This document shows positions 51,851 through 59,592 of a stretch of DNA of 64,000 nt, piece after piece (position 1 is the stretch's first letter; each line of letters begins with the position of its first letter). The DNA lies in contig NZ_JH636444.1 of NCBI RefSeq assembly GCF_000255705.1, positions 201,044 through 265,043 of the forward strand, written 5' to 3'. The position numbers were made by a program, and so were the translations under genes. The DNA comes from Zavarzinella formosa DSM 19928 (GTDB taxonomy: Bacteria; Planctomycetota; Planctomycetia; Gemmatales; Gemmataceae). The notes beneath the pieces are model-generated. The model was not told where the DNA came from, searched no databases, and saw only the letters and a program-made list of their open reading frames with translations.

Positions 51851-54077
51851 AAAATCGGGCCTGATCAATGCTGTCGCCCGCGTCGCGATCACGGGGGCCG
51901 AAGCTCCGACCGCCGAAACTCCCGCCCGGTTCGAGATGATCGCTTACACCGGCGAGGCAATGCGGATCGGCTATTGGTCTGATCCGGTTGTCGTGGATTT
52001 GGAGACGGCTGATTTAAGTCTCCCGATGATTCCGGCCTTGTACGACCACATCCCCGATTCGGATTACGTCGTTGGGCAAGTTCAAAGCCTCACGATTGCC
52101 AGCAAGCAACTTGTGGCGGCCGGGCTGTTCACGATTGACGAGAACCTGCCGCCGGAACGCAATTACGCCAAAAAGGTTCTCGCAAAAGCGAAGGCGGGTT
52201 ACCAGTGGCAGGCGTCCGTTGGGGCAGATCCCTCGACGGTGGAAGAGATCAAGGCCGGTGCCGTTGGCGTTGCCAATTGGGGCCGGGAATATCCCGGCCC
52301 GTGTTTGATCGGGCGCGGGTGCAAATTTCGAGAAATGAGTTTTGTTGTCTTGGGAGGTGATCGCCGAACATCGGTGGTTACGGCCCGCATCAAGGGGACG
52401 GCGATGGACTTTGAAACATGGCTGACATCGTTGGGGTTCGACGCCGATGCTCAGGCCGCATTCACCGACATTCAGCGGGCGAATCTTCAGCAGCTTTACA
52501 ACGACGAGTTTGGTGAAGACGCCGACGAAAACACCGAGGAAGACGGCACGGAAGGCACGGGAACGGTTGCCGACCAAGTCGCCACAACCCCGCCCGCCCA
52601 GACGACGGCCGCCGCCCGTCCCCCGGCTGTTCGTTGTTCCTCTCGTCCGGCTCCGACCGGCGGGAATCGACCGAATGCCGTTGACGCGGAAAACCGGCGG
52701 CTCGCGGCCAATCAGATCCGGGTTGAGCGGATTCAGCAGATTGCCAAGGATTTCCCGAACGTCACCGTGAAGGCGGGGAATCGCCAGGTATCTCTCGCGG
52801 CCCATGCCATCGGCCAAAACTGGTCAGCAAACCAAACAGAACTCTATGCGATCCGTGCCGCCCGGCCGAATCCGGCCTCTTCGGCCGATGCGGTTCCTGA
52901 CCGCGTTCAGGCTCAAATCGTCGAAGCCGCCGTTTGCATCACGGCCGGCATGAAGATGGCTCGCATCGCGGCCAGTTTCCCGGCCGAGGTGCGTGAACGG
53001 GTGATGAACGAAGCCACTTCCCGGCAGTACCGCGGATTCGGTATTCAGGCGTTGATGGATTCGACGATCCGGGCGGCTGGTCGGAACTATCACGGCTCCC
53101 GGAAAACCGATGACTTCGTTCGCGCAGCCCTCGAATCAGACCGGATGATTCGCGGTTCCGCTGGATTTACGACCATCAGCCTGAGCGGCACGCTTGGCAA
53201 CGTCGCCAACAAGGCCCTCGTCGCCTCATACGAAGCGCAACAAGTCACTTGGAAAGAGTTCTGCGCGGTGCGGTCTCATGTAGACTTCAAGCCCGTGAGC
53301 CGCTTCCGGCTGGACATGACCGGGGCCTTCAAAAAGGTTGGGCCGGATGGTGAATTGAAGCATGTCGGGATGACCGAAACGCAGTTCAACAACCAACTCA
53401 GCACATACGGGGCCATCATGGCGTTGACGCGCCAGATGCAAATCAATGATGACCTCGGCGCGTTCCTCGAAATCCCGACCGGGTTGGGCCGTATGTCGGC
53501 CGTGCGGATTGAGGAAGCCGCTTACGTCACGATGTTGAGCAATCCTTCGAGCTTCTTCGCGGCCGGGAACAAAAACCTGAACACCGGCGGCGGCTCCGCT
53601 CTTGGCGTTGACGGTCTGACGGCCTCGACGACGGCCTTCCAAAATCAGGTTGACCCGAACGGCAAGCCGATCCTGTTGGCGCCGGATCGGATTCTCTTGC
53701 CGACGACCTTGGGAGTTCTGGGGCAAACGCTGTTCAAAGACACAACGCTTGTCACTGATGGCGACCAACTGGCCTATTACGTGAATCCTCACGCCGGTCT
53801 CTATCGGCCGGTGGTGTCGCCTTACCTGAACAACACGGCGATCCGGGATCAGGACGGCAAGGCCATCAGCGGGCAGAGCAACACGGCTTGGTATCAGTTC
53901 GCCGATCCTTCGGTGCGCGCGGCAATCGCGGTTGCGTTCCTCAACGGTCAGGAGATGCCGACGATTGAGGATGCGGAAACGGACTTCAACACGCTTGGCC
54001 ATCAGTGGCGGGCGTATCACGATTTCGGGATCGGGATGGAAGATCCGGCGGCGGTGCAGAAAAACGCCGGGGCGTAA
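51828..54077 (+). CDS. Prohead protease fused to major capsid protein
   Basis: From the GTG at 51828 with a strong GGAGGGGG site, this is 749 residues. The first 200 resemble a U35/Mu gpI-type protease: YDHIPDSDYVVGQVQS with the likely catalytic His, and GRGCKFREMSFVVLGG with the Ser. A flexible Glu/Pro-rich linker (about 210-270) follows, then a capsid domain of about 400 residues. Self-release from the fusion would produce the shell protein. Phages more often have separate genes for these. A GTG at 51792 would add 12 residues. Confidence 0.78.
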   Translation: MPRPKQRKKSGLINAVARVAITGAEAPTAETPARFEMIAYTGEAMRIGYWSDPVVVDLETADLSLPMIPALYDHIPDSDYVVGQVQSLTIASKQLVAAGLFTIDENLPPERNYAKKVLAKAKAGYQWQASVGADPSTVEEIKAGAVGVANWGREYPGPCLIGRGCKFREMSFVVLGGDRRTSVVTARIKGTAMDFETWLTSLGFDADAQAAFTDIQRANLQQLYNDEFGEDADENTEEDGTEGTGTVADQVATTPPAQTTAAARPPAVRCSSRPAPTGGNRPNAVDAENRRLAANQIRVERIQQIAKDFPNVTVKAGNRQVSLAAHAIGQNWSANQTELYAIRAARPNPASSADAVPDRVQAQIVEAAVCITAGMKMARIAASFPAEVRERVMNEATSRQYRGFGIQALMDSTIRAAGRNYHGSRKTDDFVRAALESDRMIRGSAGFTTISLSGTLGNVANKALVASYEAQQVTWKEFCAVRSHVDFKPVSRFRLDMTGAFKKVGPDGELKHVGMTETQFNNQLSTYGAIMALTRQMQINDDLGAFLEIPTGLGRMSAVRIEEAAYVTMLSNPSSFFAAGNKNLNTGGGSALGVDGLTASTTAFQNQVDPNGKPILLAPDRILLPTTLGVLGQTLFKDTTLVTDGDQLAYYVNPHAGLYRPVVSPYLNNTAIRDQDGKAISGQSNTAWYQFADPSVRAAIAVAFLNGQEMPTIEDAETDFNTLGHQWRAYHDFGIGMEDPAAVQKNAGA

Positions 54078-54093
54078 GCTTTTGGCGGTTGGA

Positions 54094-54199
54094 TTGGATG
54101 TGCCTGAGTGGTTTAAGGGTGACGGTAACAAGACGCCATCAGCCGCCCGTTACCGGGGCAATGGAAGGGCGCCACAGGTTCAAATCCTGTCTCTGATTT
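54094..54199 (+). pseudogene. Broken tRNA-like element in capsid operon
   Basis: TGCCTGAGTGGTTTAAGGG resembles the D arm of a Ser/Leu-type tRNA and ACAGG TTCAAAT CCTGT (from about 54173) is a perfect T arm, but the acceptor strands do not pair. In the middle an exact CGGTAAC/GTTACCG stem (54124-54156) replaces the anticodon arm. Probably a degraded tRNA or a tRNA mimic. Confidence 0.55.
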
Positions 54200-54213
54200 T
54201 GGGAGTTAATTCG

Positions 54214-54486
54214 ATGAATGCGAATGACGCGAAGGCATTGACCGCCCAGGCCAAAAAAGAAGACACCAGCAAAGCTGAGTTAGTTCTCGGATGTTGGCAT
54301 CGGGCGATTGAAAAGGCGGCAAAGGCCGGTCGCAATTCGGTCAGAGAATCCGAAATTGACCGGCCTCGCACGCCAATCCCGGAAGCGTCCCGAAAGGCGG
54401 CAAGGGAAATTTTGGTTCGAGAAGGCTTCACGGTCGAATCCGCTTCAACGGGCATCAATGAAACGGAACTTGAAGTTTCTTGGTGA
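54214..54486 (+). CDS. Small structural-region protein
   Basis: This 90-residue protein starts with ATG at 54214, preceded by GGGAG. It is helical and charged (NDAKALTAQAKKEDTSKAELVLGCWHRAIEKAAKAG) and contains no recognised domain. It lies between the capsid gene and the Met tRNA. Confidence 0.6.
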   Translation: MNANDAKALTAQAKKEDTSKAELVLGCWHRAIEKAAKAGRNSVRESEIDRPRTPIPEASRKAAREILVREGFTVESASTGINETELEVSW

Positions 54487-54491
54487 GTGTT

Positions 54492-54564
54492 TGCAGGGTG
54501 GGGAAGCGGCCATCCCGCGTGGCTCATAACCACGAAATCGCCGGTTCGAGTCCGGCCCCTGCGA
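54492..54564 (+). tRNA. tRNA-Met(CAT) within the late operon
   Basis: Acceptor TGCAGGG pairs CCCTGCG with a T.G first pair. D arm GGGA/TCCC, anticodon stem CGTGG/CCACG with loop CTCATAA (CAT), T arm GCCGG TTCGAGT CCGGC. The non-Watson-Crick first pair recalls initiator tRNA, but the anticodon stem lacks three G-C pairs. It lies between two structural genes. Confidence 0.8.
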
Positions 54565-54603
54565 TTGAGTTTGAACCAATTGGAACGCTTAGGAGTTTTG
54601 ATC

Positions 54604-55302
54604 ATGTCCCAGACACCGGCCCTGTTTTACCAAGATGGCGATTCCATCGACTACACCCCGGTTTCGGCCGTCCGATCCGGTGACGTGGTTTTGGTTGGCA
54701 CCGTCCCGATGATCTCCCCGCTGGACATCGCGGCCGGGGTGACTGGCGCCTTGCGATGCGATGGTGCTTTCAGGGTGCCCAAAAACTCCGATGCTTTTAC
54801 CGCCGGGGACGCCGTTTATTGGGACGCGGATGGAACTCCGGTCACTGGCACGGCCCTGAGCGGGGCGGCCGGCGCTTCGGCCGCGCTCGGCTATCAGATG
54901 GGTTTTGCCATCGCCGACGCGGCGAGCGGTGATTCTTATGTGATCGTCCGGTTGCTTGGTCAGAAGAGCAGTTTCGGGACGATGCCGCGCATTCAGACGG
55001 CGACCGTCGCAGCCGCCGGATCGGTGCAGGGCGATGCGGCGGCCGTCGCCGAGGGCTTCACGCTGGTGACAGGAGCGGACGCGACGAAGGGCGTGTTACT
55101 TCCGACAGCGGCGGCGGGGAAACAGGTGATCATCAAGAACGCGGATGTCGCGAATGCCATCTTGAAAATCTGGCCGGCGACGGGGGACGCGGTCAACGCG
55201 GTTGCGGTGAACTCGGCGTTCAGCATTGCCGCCAAGACGAGTGTTCTTCTGGTCGCTTACGACGCGACCACTTGGTATAGCGTGCCGTTGCTGCCGAGTT
55301 AA
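54604..55302 (+). CDS. Capsid decoration protein (DUF2190-like)
   Basis: From the ATG at 54604 (TAGGAG site) this is 232 residues. The N-terminus ALFYQDGDSIDYTPVSAVRSGDVVLVGTVPMISPLDIAAGVTGALRCDGAFRVPK fits DUF2190, small proteins that decorate phage capsids. The C-terminal half is Ala/Gly-rich beta structure. Confidence 0.75.
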   Translation: MSQTPALFYQDGDSIDYTPVSAVRSGDVVLVGTVPMISPLDIAAGVTGALRCDGAFRVPKNSDAFTAGDAVYWDADGTPVTGTALSGAAGASAALGYQMGFAIADAASGDSYVIVRLLGQKSSFGTMPRIQTATVAAAGSVQGDAAAVAEGFTLVTGADATKGVLLPTAAAGKQVIIKNADVANAILKIWPATGDAVNAVAVNSAFSIAAKTSVLLVAYDATTWYSVPLLPS

Positions 55303-55347
55303 CGAGTGGTTGATTGCTTTCACTTGGGGATCATTCGGGGGCTTGCC

Positions 55348-55752
55348 ATGCACGCGGATCACAAACGACTCATTGAAATGGCCGCCTCTTGGGAGGGATC
55401 AGAGGGAACCGTCTCCCTGTCTCAGACCGATGCGGACATTCTCAAAACGACCGGTTGCCCGGTGATCGATGGAAAGTCTCCCGGCGAACCGGCTTTCGTC
55501 AAGGCAACGAATCTTTGCCGCGCCGCCCGGTTGCTGGCAAATCCTCCCGCCCCGGTGCAAGTTGAGGAAGAAGAGGCGGGCGACGAAGAGGAAGAACCGG
55601 ACGGCGACGGGCTTGAGGAAAGCACCGTTGCCGAACTGAAGCAATTGGCCACGGTCGAAAACATCGTCTTGGACGGCAAGGCAAACAAAGCCCAGATCAT
55701 CGAGGCCATCCGGGCGGCGCGCGAAGCCAAGCAATCGTCGGAGGCTTCGTAA
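55348..55752 (+). CDS. Phage protein with SAP/HeH-like tail
   Basis: From the ATG at 55348 this is 134 residues with an acidic centre and a C-terminal STVAELKQLATVENIVLDGKANKAQIIEAIRAA motif, like HeH/SAP helical domains. It follows the decoration gene and may be a head-completion or DNA-binding protein. Confidence 0.65.
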   Translation: MHADHKRLIEMAASWEGSEGTVSLSQTDADILKTTGCPVIDGKSPGEPAFVKATNLCRAARLLANPPAPVQVEEEEAGDEEEEPDGDGLEESTVAELKQLATVENIVLDGKANKAQIIEAIRAAREAKQSSEAS

Positions 55753-55757
55753 CACTC

Positions 55758-56729
55758 ATGGGCGAGGCGAACACACTCCGGGCGTCGAATGACATACGGC
55801 AGACGGCGCAGGCGACGTTGACGGTCAACGAAGTCGATCAATTGGCCGATGGCTCGCTTGGCGTTCTCAAAGGGACGTCGGGCGCGTCGGTCGGTGATCA
55901 GGCCGCTTACGAAACTCGCGGCCAATTCACTTGTCCAAAGCTGACGGGGATTGAGTTCTTGGACGGCGGGCGGGCTTATTGGAGTTTCCCGGACAATGCG
56001 ATTTCGTTTCGCCGGTCGGGAAATCGCGACTTCTACGCGGGCCGGATCGTTGGGAATGCGGCATCAGCCGACACAGTTTGCGTCGTCAACGTGAATGTCT
56101 CGGAGGCGGGATACGACGTTGATCTTCGCAAAGACGCGTTCCTTTCGACGCCAACGGGGACGCCTGCCGCCGGTGGATTCGGGATTCCCAAGCATGTCGG
56201 CGGTTCGTCATCGCTGGAACTGACGGCGACCACCGAAGCTCAATGTGTCGATTTGCTGTCCGTAGATCGGTTCGACGTGGTTGCGAACCCGATCCTTGAA
56301 GCGATCATTCGCGTGACATCGAACGGTTCAGGCGGCACGGTTGACTTCAACATCGGTCTGGCAAACGGGACTTCGACAACAGACGCCGATGCCATCACAG
56401 AGCATGTGTTGATTCACTTTGACGGCGGTTCGACGGCCATCAAAGTGCAATCGAAAGACGGTGTCACAACGGTTGCGGCGACGGACACGACGAAGACGTT
56501 TACCGCGGGGAGCGGGGCATCCAACCGGACAGAGGTTTGGATCGATGCCCGGCAACCGGAAAACGTGAAGGTGTACGTCAACGCTGTTCGTGTGCTGTCG
56601 GCGACGACGTTCCGAATCGACAATGCGGTTGGCCCGCTTGGCGCTCTGGCGCACCTTGAAAAGACGACCGGGGCCGACACCGGGAAGTATGTGGTTGACC
56701 GGCTTTCTGTGCGTTCCGCTCAACAGTGA
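55758..56729 (+). CDS. Beta-rich virion protein with DUF2190-like start
   Basis: This 323-residue protein has an N-terminal part (about 25-105: VDQLADGSLGVLKGTSGASVGDQAAYETRGQFTCPK) related to DUF2190-like decoration proteins and a C-terminal part with a lectin-like beta-sandwich flavour (RVTSNGSGGTVDFNIGLANGT). Probably an outer capsid decoration. Confidence 0.65.
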   Translation: MGEANTLRASNDIRQTAQATLTVNEVDQLADGSLGVLKGTSGASVGDQAAYETRGQFTCPKLTGIEFLDGGRAYWSFPDNAISFRRSGNRDFYAGRIVGNAASADTVCVVNVNVSEAGYDVDLRKDAFLSTPTGTPAAGGFGIPKHVGGSSSLELTATTEAQCVDLLSVDRFDVVANPILEAIIRVTSNGSGGTVDFNIGLANGTSTTDADAITEHVLIHFDGGSTAIKVQSKDGVTTVAATDTTKTFTAGSGASNRTEVWIDARQPENVKVYVNAVRVLSATTFRIDNAVGPLGALAHLEKTTGADTGKYVVDRLSVRSAQQ

Positions 56730-56740
56730 GGAAAAATCGA

Positions 56741-56977
56741 ATGGCTGTCATCACGGCGAAAGAACAACTGACCAAACTCCTCGCCGGCAAAGAGGCGGGG
56801 AAGGATCAATACGTTGAGATCCCCGTCCGGCTGGTCCGGGCCATCTTGACGGGCAAGGCGAAGGGCGCCTGCGAGCGGCAGGATAAACTTCTCGCCGCTG
56901 CCGAGGGGCTTCGGCCGGATCAGACGGTTCATCAACGGGCTGACAACTGGATCATCATCGCGGGCGAACTGTCGTGA
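56741..56977 (+). CDS. Small head-tail region protein
   Basis: This 78-residue protein from ATG 56741 has a GAGG site. It overlaps the next start by GTGA. The sequence is helical with no known family; the position suggests head-tail joining. Confidence 0.6.
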   Translation: MAVITAKEQLTKLLAGKEAGKDQYVEIPVRLVRAILTGKAKGACERQDKLLAAAEGLRPDQTVHQRADNWIIIAGELS

Positions 56978-57339
56978 ACCTGTTCGCCAAGGCTCGAGCG
57001 TGGCTGGGCGAGCAGTCCAAGAAGGCGGCCGGCGTGGCGGTTGTCTACGTTCAGAAATCATCCGGCATTCGCTTGCCGCTGACGCCGATTCCCGGCCGGA
57101 CAGTATTCACCAGCAACCTAGAAGACCGGGCGAGGGTCGAGTTCGGCGACCGGGATTATCTGATTGAAGCCGTTGACCTGGCCACCGGAGAGCCTGCCAT
57201 CGGCGACCGGGTCATTGAGACCATCGACGGCGCGACGACAACGTTCGAGGTGATGCCGACGAACACGGGAGAACCGGCTTGGCGCTGGAGCGATCCGGGC
57301 CATACCCGATGGCGAATTCACATGAAGCAGGTGAGCTAG
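56974..57339 (+). CDS. Head-tail joining protein-like
   Basis: This 121-residue protein starts with GTG in a GTGA overlap. YLIEAVDLATGEPAIGDRVIETIDGATTTFEVMPT resembles small head-tail adaptors of siphoviruses. It ends one base before the next start (TAGTG). Confidence 0.6.
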   Translation: MNLFAKARAWLGEQSKKAAGVAVVYVQKSSGIRLPLTPIPGRTVFTSNLEDRARVEFGDRDYLIEAVDLATGEPAIGDRVIETIDGATTTFEVMPTNTGEPAWRWSDPGHTRWRIHMKQVS

Positions 57340-57827
57340 TGGCCGCCCAGATTCTTTCGCTGGCCGACGCCTTGGTTGAACAGGTGCTGGCCGCCTGGAA
57401 CGCCAGCATCGCCCCGGCGACTGTCACGGCCCCGGACCTGGTTGAGTGGGTGTTCATCGCCACCGGGATTGATGACAAGATGACCGGCCGAAAGGTATTC
57501 TTGTTTCCCGGTTTGAACTATTCCAACAGCCCGGCGACTCGCGGCGAGGATGAATGGATTTACGGGGCAACCGCCCTCGTTGTTGAGCGATTCCCCGGCG
57601 ACACGGCCGGGCCTCCCTCGAAGGAGTGGATTGCCGAGCGGGTGCAGTTCGTGCAGGACATCGTTTCCGGGGCCTTGGATTTCGTCCGTGATTTGCTGAT
57701 GATCGACGGCCGGCTAATCACGACCCAGACCAACGATGTCACGATGTACGACCCGGACAAGTTGAATCAAGAAAAGTTGTTTTATTCGACCGTCGTGTTC
57801 GAGTTTCGGGAAATCACCGAGGGATGA
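57339..57827 (+). CDS. Phage neck or tail-completion protein
   Basis: From GTG at 57339 this is 162 residues (an in-frame ATG at 57312 would add nine). It follows the order of tail-completion proteins in siphoviruses. The C-terminal LFYSTVVFEFREITEG is typical of proteins that precede the tail tube. No family name can be given. Confidence 0.6.
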   Translation: MAAQILSLADALVEQVLAAWNASIAPATVTAPDLVEWVFIATGIDDKMTGRKVFLFPGLNYSNSPATRGEDEWIYGATALVVERFPGDTAGPPSKEWIAERVQFVQDIVSGALDFVRDLLMIDGRLITTQTNDVTMYDPDKLNQEKLFYSTVVFEFREITEG

Positions 57828-57830
57828 GCC

Positions 57831-58313
57831 ATGTCCGCAACCGCAGGGGTCAAGCCGGCCGTGAAGGCCAAGGTCTATCTGAACACCGATGAATACGACG
57901 ATCCGACGTGGGTGGACATGGACATCATCCGTGACGTGAACACCGGGAAGCCGTGGGATCTTGGCGATGCCAGCACGCGGGCCAGCCGCGTCAAGTTGTA
58001 CGCGCCGACCCAGCAAGATTGGGCTCTCACGGCGACCGCCCGCTGCGACAACGCCGACACCAATTACAAGGCGCTGACCGGGGCATCGGTCTCGGCGGCG
58101 ATGCTCGACTTGCTCATCCTCGATGGACCGATCACCAGCGAGGGGACCGAGGGCTATCGGGCGTGGTTGCACGTCTCCGAAACAGGTCAGGATCAGACCA
58201 TCGGCAACAACCTGTACAAGAATTTTGACTTCAAGCCGGGCGTCGCCCCCGACCTGCCCAAGTGCGTGACAGTTGGCGCGTCGTCGGCCCTCACGATGAC
58301 CTCGCCGGGGTAA
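57831..58313 (+). CDS. Probable major tail (tube) protein
   Basis: This 160-residue protein has SRVKLYAPTQQDWALTATARCDNADTNYKALTGASVSAAMLDLLILDG, a beta-rich sequence expected for tail tube subunits, and lies in the tail-tube position. The family assignment rests on order and size. Confidence 0.65.
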   Translation: MSATAGVKPAVKAKVYLNTDEYDDPTWVDMDIIRDVNTGKPWDLGDASTRASRVKLYAPTQQDWALTATARCDNADTNYKALTGASVSAAMLDLLILDGPITSEGTEGYRAWLHVSETGQDQTIGNNLYKNFDFKPGVAPDLPKCVTVGASSALTMTSPG

Positions 58314-58316
58314 GTC

Positions 58317-58859
58317 ATGGGCCTTGTGGACGTTTCCATTTCCGGTAATCGGGCGTCGTTTTTCGACACGCCGAGAGTGATTGCATCGATCGACCGCCGC
58401 GAACGCGCTGCCCTGTCGAAGATCGGGGCGTACGTCCGGACGCGAGCCCGGTCGTCGCTTCGGAATGCCCCCAAAAAGGCACGGGGCAAGCTGGCTCCGG
58501 GGGCGCCGGCCGGCAAACCGCCTTATGTTCACCCAGAAAACAAGTTGTTCACCAAGGAACACACGAACAAAAAGACGGGTGCGGTGACCGACCGGGCGTT
58601 TAGTCCGCTCAAGGAATATCTGTACTTCGCCTTCGACGAGAAGAATAAATCCGTCGTGATCGGGCCGGCCCTGTTCCGCAAGGCCGCCCCCAAGCCTTAC
58701 CTTGTGCCGACAGTTTTGGAGCAAGGCGGCTCGGTATTGGTTCACAAAGACGGCAAGGTGTTCATGGCAAACGCCAAGCCGCACCCGTTCATGGTTCCGG
58801 CCCTCAACGCTGAGCAACCGAATTTTGCCCCGCAGTTCGCAAACATCGTGAAGAGGTGA
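58317..58859 (+). CDS. HK97 gp10-like tail-completion protein
   Basis: This 180-residue protein has RTRARSSLRNAPKKARGKLAPGAPAGKPP, KNKSVVIGP, and PHPFMVPALNAE, features of HK97 gp10-like proteins. Usually placed before the tail tube gene; here it follows the probable tube gene by three bases. Confidence 0.7.
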   Translation: MGLVDVSISGNRASFFDTPRVIASIDRRERAALSKIGAYVRTRARSSLRNAPKKARGKLAPGAPAGKPPYVHPENKLFTKEHTNKKTGAVTDRAFSPLKEYLYFAFDEKNKSVVIGPALFRKAAPKPYLVPTVLEQGGSVLVHKDGKVFMANAKPHPFMVPALNAEQPNFAPQFANIVKR

Positions 58860-58863
58860 TTCC

Positions 58864-59352
58864 GTGGCGAGTTTCAAAGACGGCAAAAACCGCGAATGGA
58901 CGGTTCTGATCAATGTTCCCGTCATCAAGCGAGTGCTGACAAAAACCGGCAAGAATCTCGGCGACTTGCTGAAGAACGAGTGTGCGTTGCTGATGGAGAT
59001 CACCGCTTCCCCGGTCCTATTCGCGGATGTACTCGCGAGTATGTGCGGCCCGCAAATCGCGGCGTCCGGAATCACCGAAGAGGACTTTCAAGAGTCACTC
59101 GCCGGGGACGCTGGCGAACCGGCCGTTCAAGCCTTCTGGGATGCCCTTGTGGATTTCTCCCCGCCCCGGACCCGCGAGACCTTGCGGAGTCTGGGGGTCA
59201 AGAGCGAGCAAGTTCGACAACTGGCGATGACGAGGGCAGGGGAGAGTCTGGCGAAGTTCATGGAGATGACGCCGGAAAAGATCCTGAACACAATCTCCTC
59301 GAATATTGCTACCGGCTCGCCGGAATCGTCGGCATCGAACCCGGGGATTTGA
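58864..59352 (+). CDS. Tail assembly chaperone, gpG-type
   Basis: This 162-residue protein starts with GTG and is acidic and helical. Its stop lies directly after CCCGGGG ATT, and the -1 frame continues for 77 more codons. It is in the position of lambda gpG, before the tape measure gene. Confidence 0.7.
   Translation: MASFKDGKNREWTVLINVPVIKRVLTKTGKNLGDLLKNECALLMEITASPVLFADVLASMCGPQIAASGITEEDFQESLAGDAGEPAVQAFWDALVDFSPPRTRETLRSLGVKSEQVRQLAMTRAGESLAKFMEMTPEKILNTISSNIATGSPESSASNPGI
59340..59346 (+). promoter_or_regulatory. Candidate -1 frameshift heptamer
   Basis: C CCG GGG fits the X-XXY-YYZ rule, two codons before the stop of the gpG-type gene. A weaker candidate (GGAAAAG, 59274-59280) lies upstream. 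Confidence 0.6.
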
Positions 59353-59582
59353 CGCTCCGGGAACTGAAGTGGATGGCTGACGAGCGAAAACGAGTGATGG
59401 GCTTCCTCGCGGCCTGGCAGATTGTTGAATTCGCAGGCGGCTTCGGCGGTTCGCGTCCGGATGTCAACCGGGTGAACCCATTTGGTGGCCGTCCGAATCC
59501 AGTGATCGAGCGAAAGATTGCGGAATCGGAAAAGGCTCAATTCTGGGGCTATCTGCGTCAGGGCCTGATGGGCGGCAAATGA
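59349..59582 (+). CDS. gpT-type extension of the tail chaperone
   Basis: The -1 frame gives 77 residues (DLTLRELKWMADERKRVMG, then FLAAWQIVEFAGGFGG and a C-terminal WGYLRQGLMGGK). It would be added to the gpG protein by frameshifting as in lambda gpGT. A TTG at 59349 overlapping the stop (TTGA) could also start it separately. Confidence 0.65.
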   Translation: MTLRELKWMADERKRVMGFLAAWQIVEFAGGFGGSRPDVNRVNPFGGRPNPVIERKIAESEKAQFWGYLRQGLMGGK

Positions 59583-59592
59583 GGACGGTCAT

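Noticed and set aside
54487..54603. Upstream extension of the DUF2190-like gene
   Set aside because: It reads through the Met tRNA; the ATG at 54604 has a TAGGAG site and fits the family start.
57714..59075. 453-residue minus-strand frame across the tail genes
   Set aside because: It crosses four tightly spaced sense genes with overlapping starts and has no domain signature; judged a shadow.
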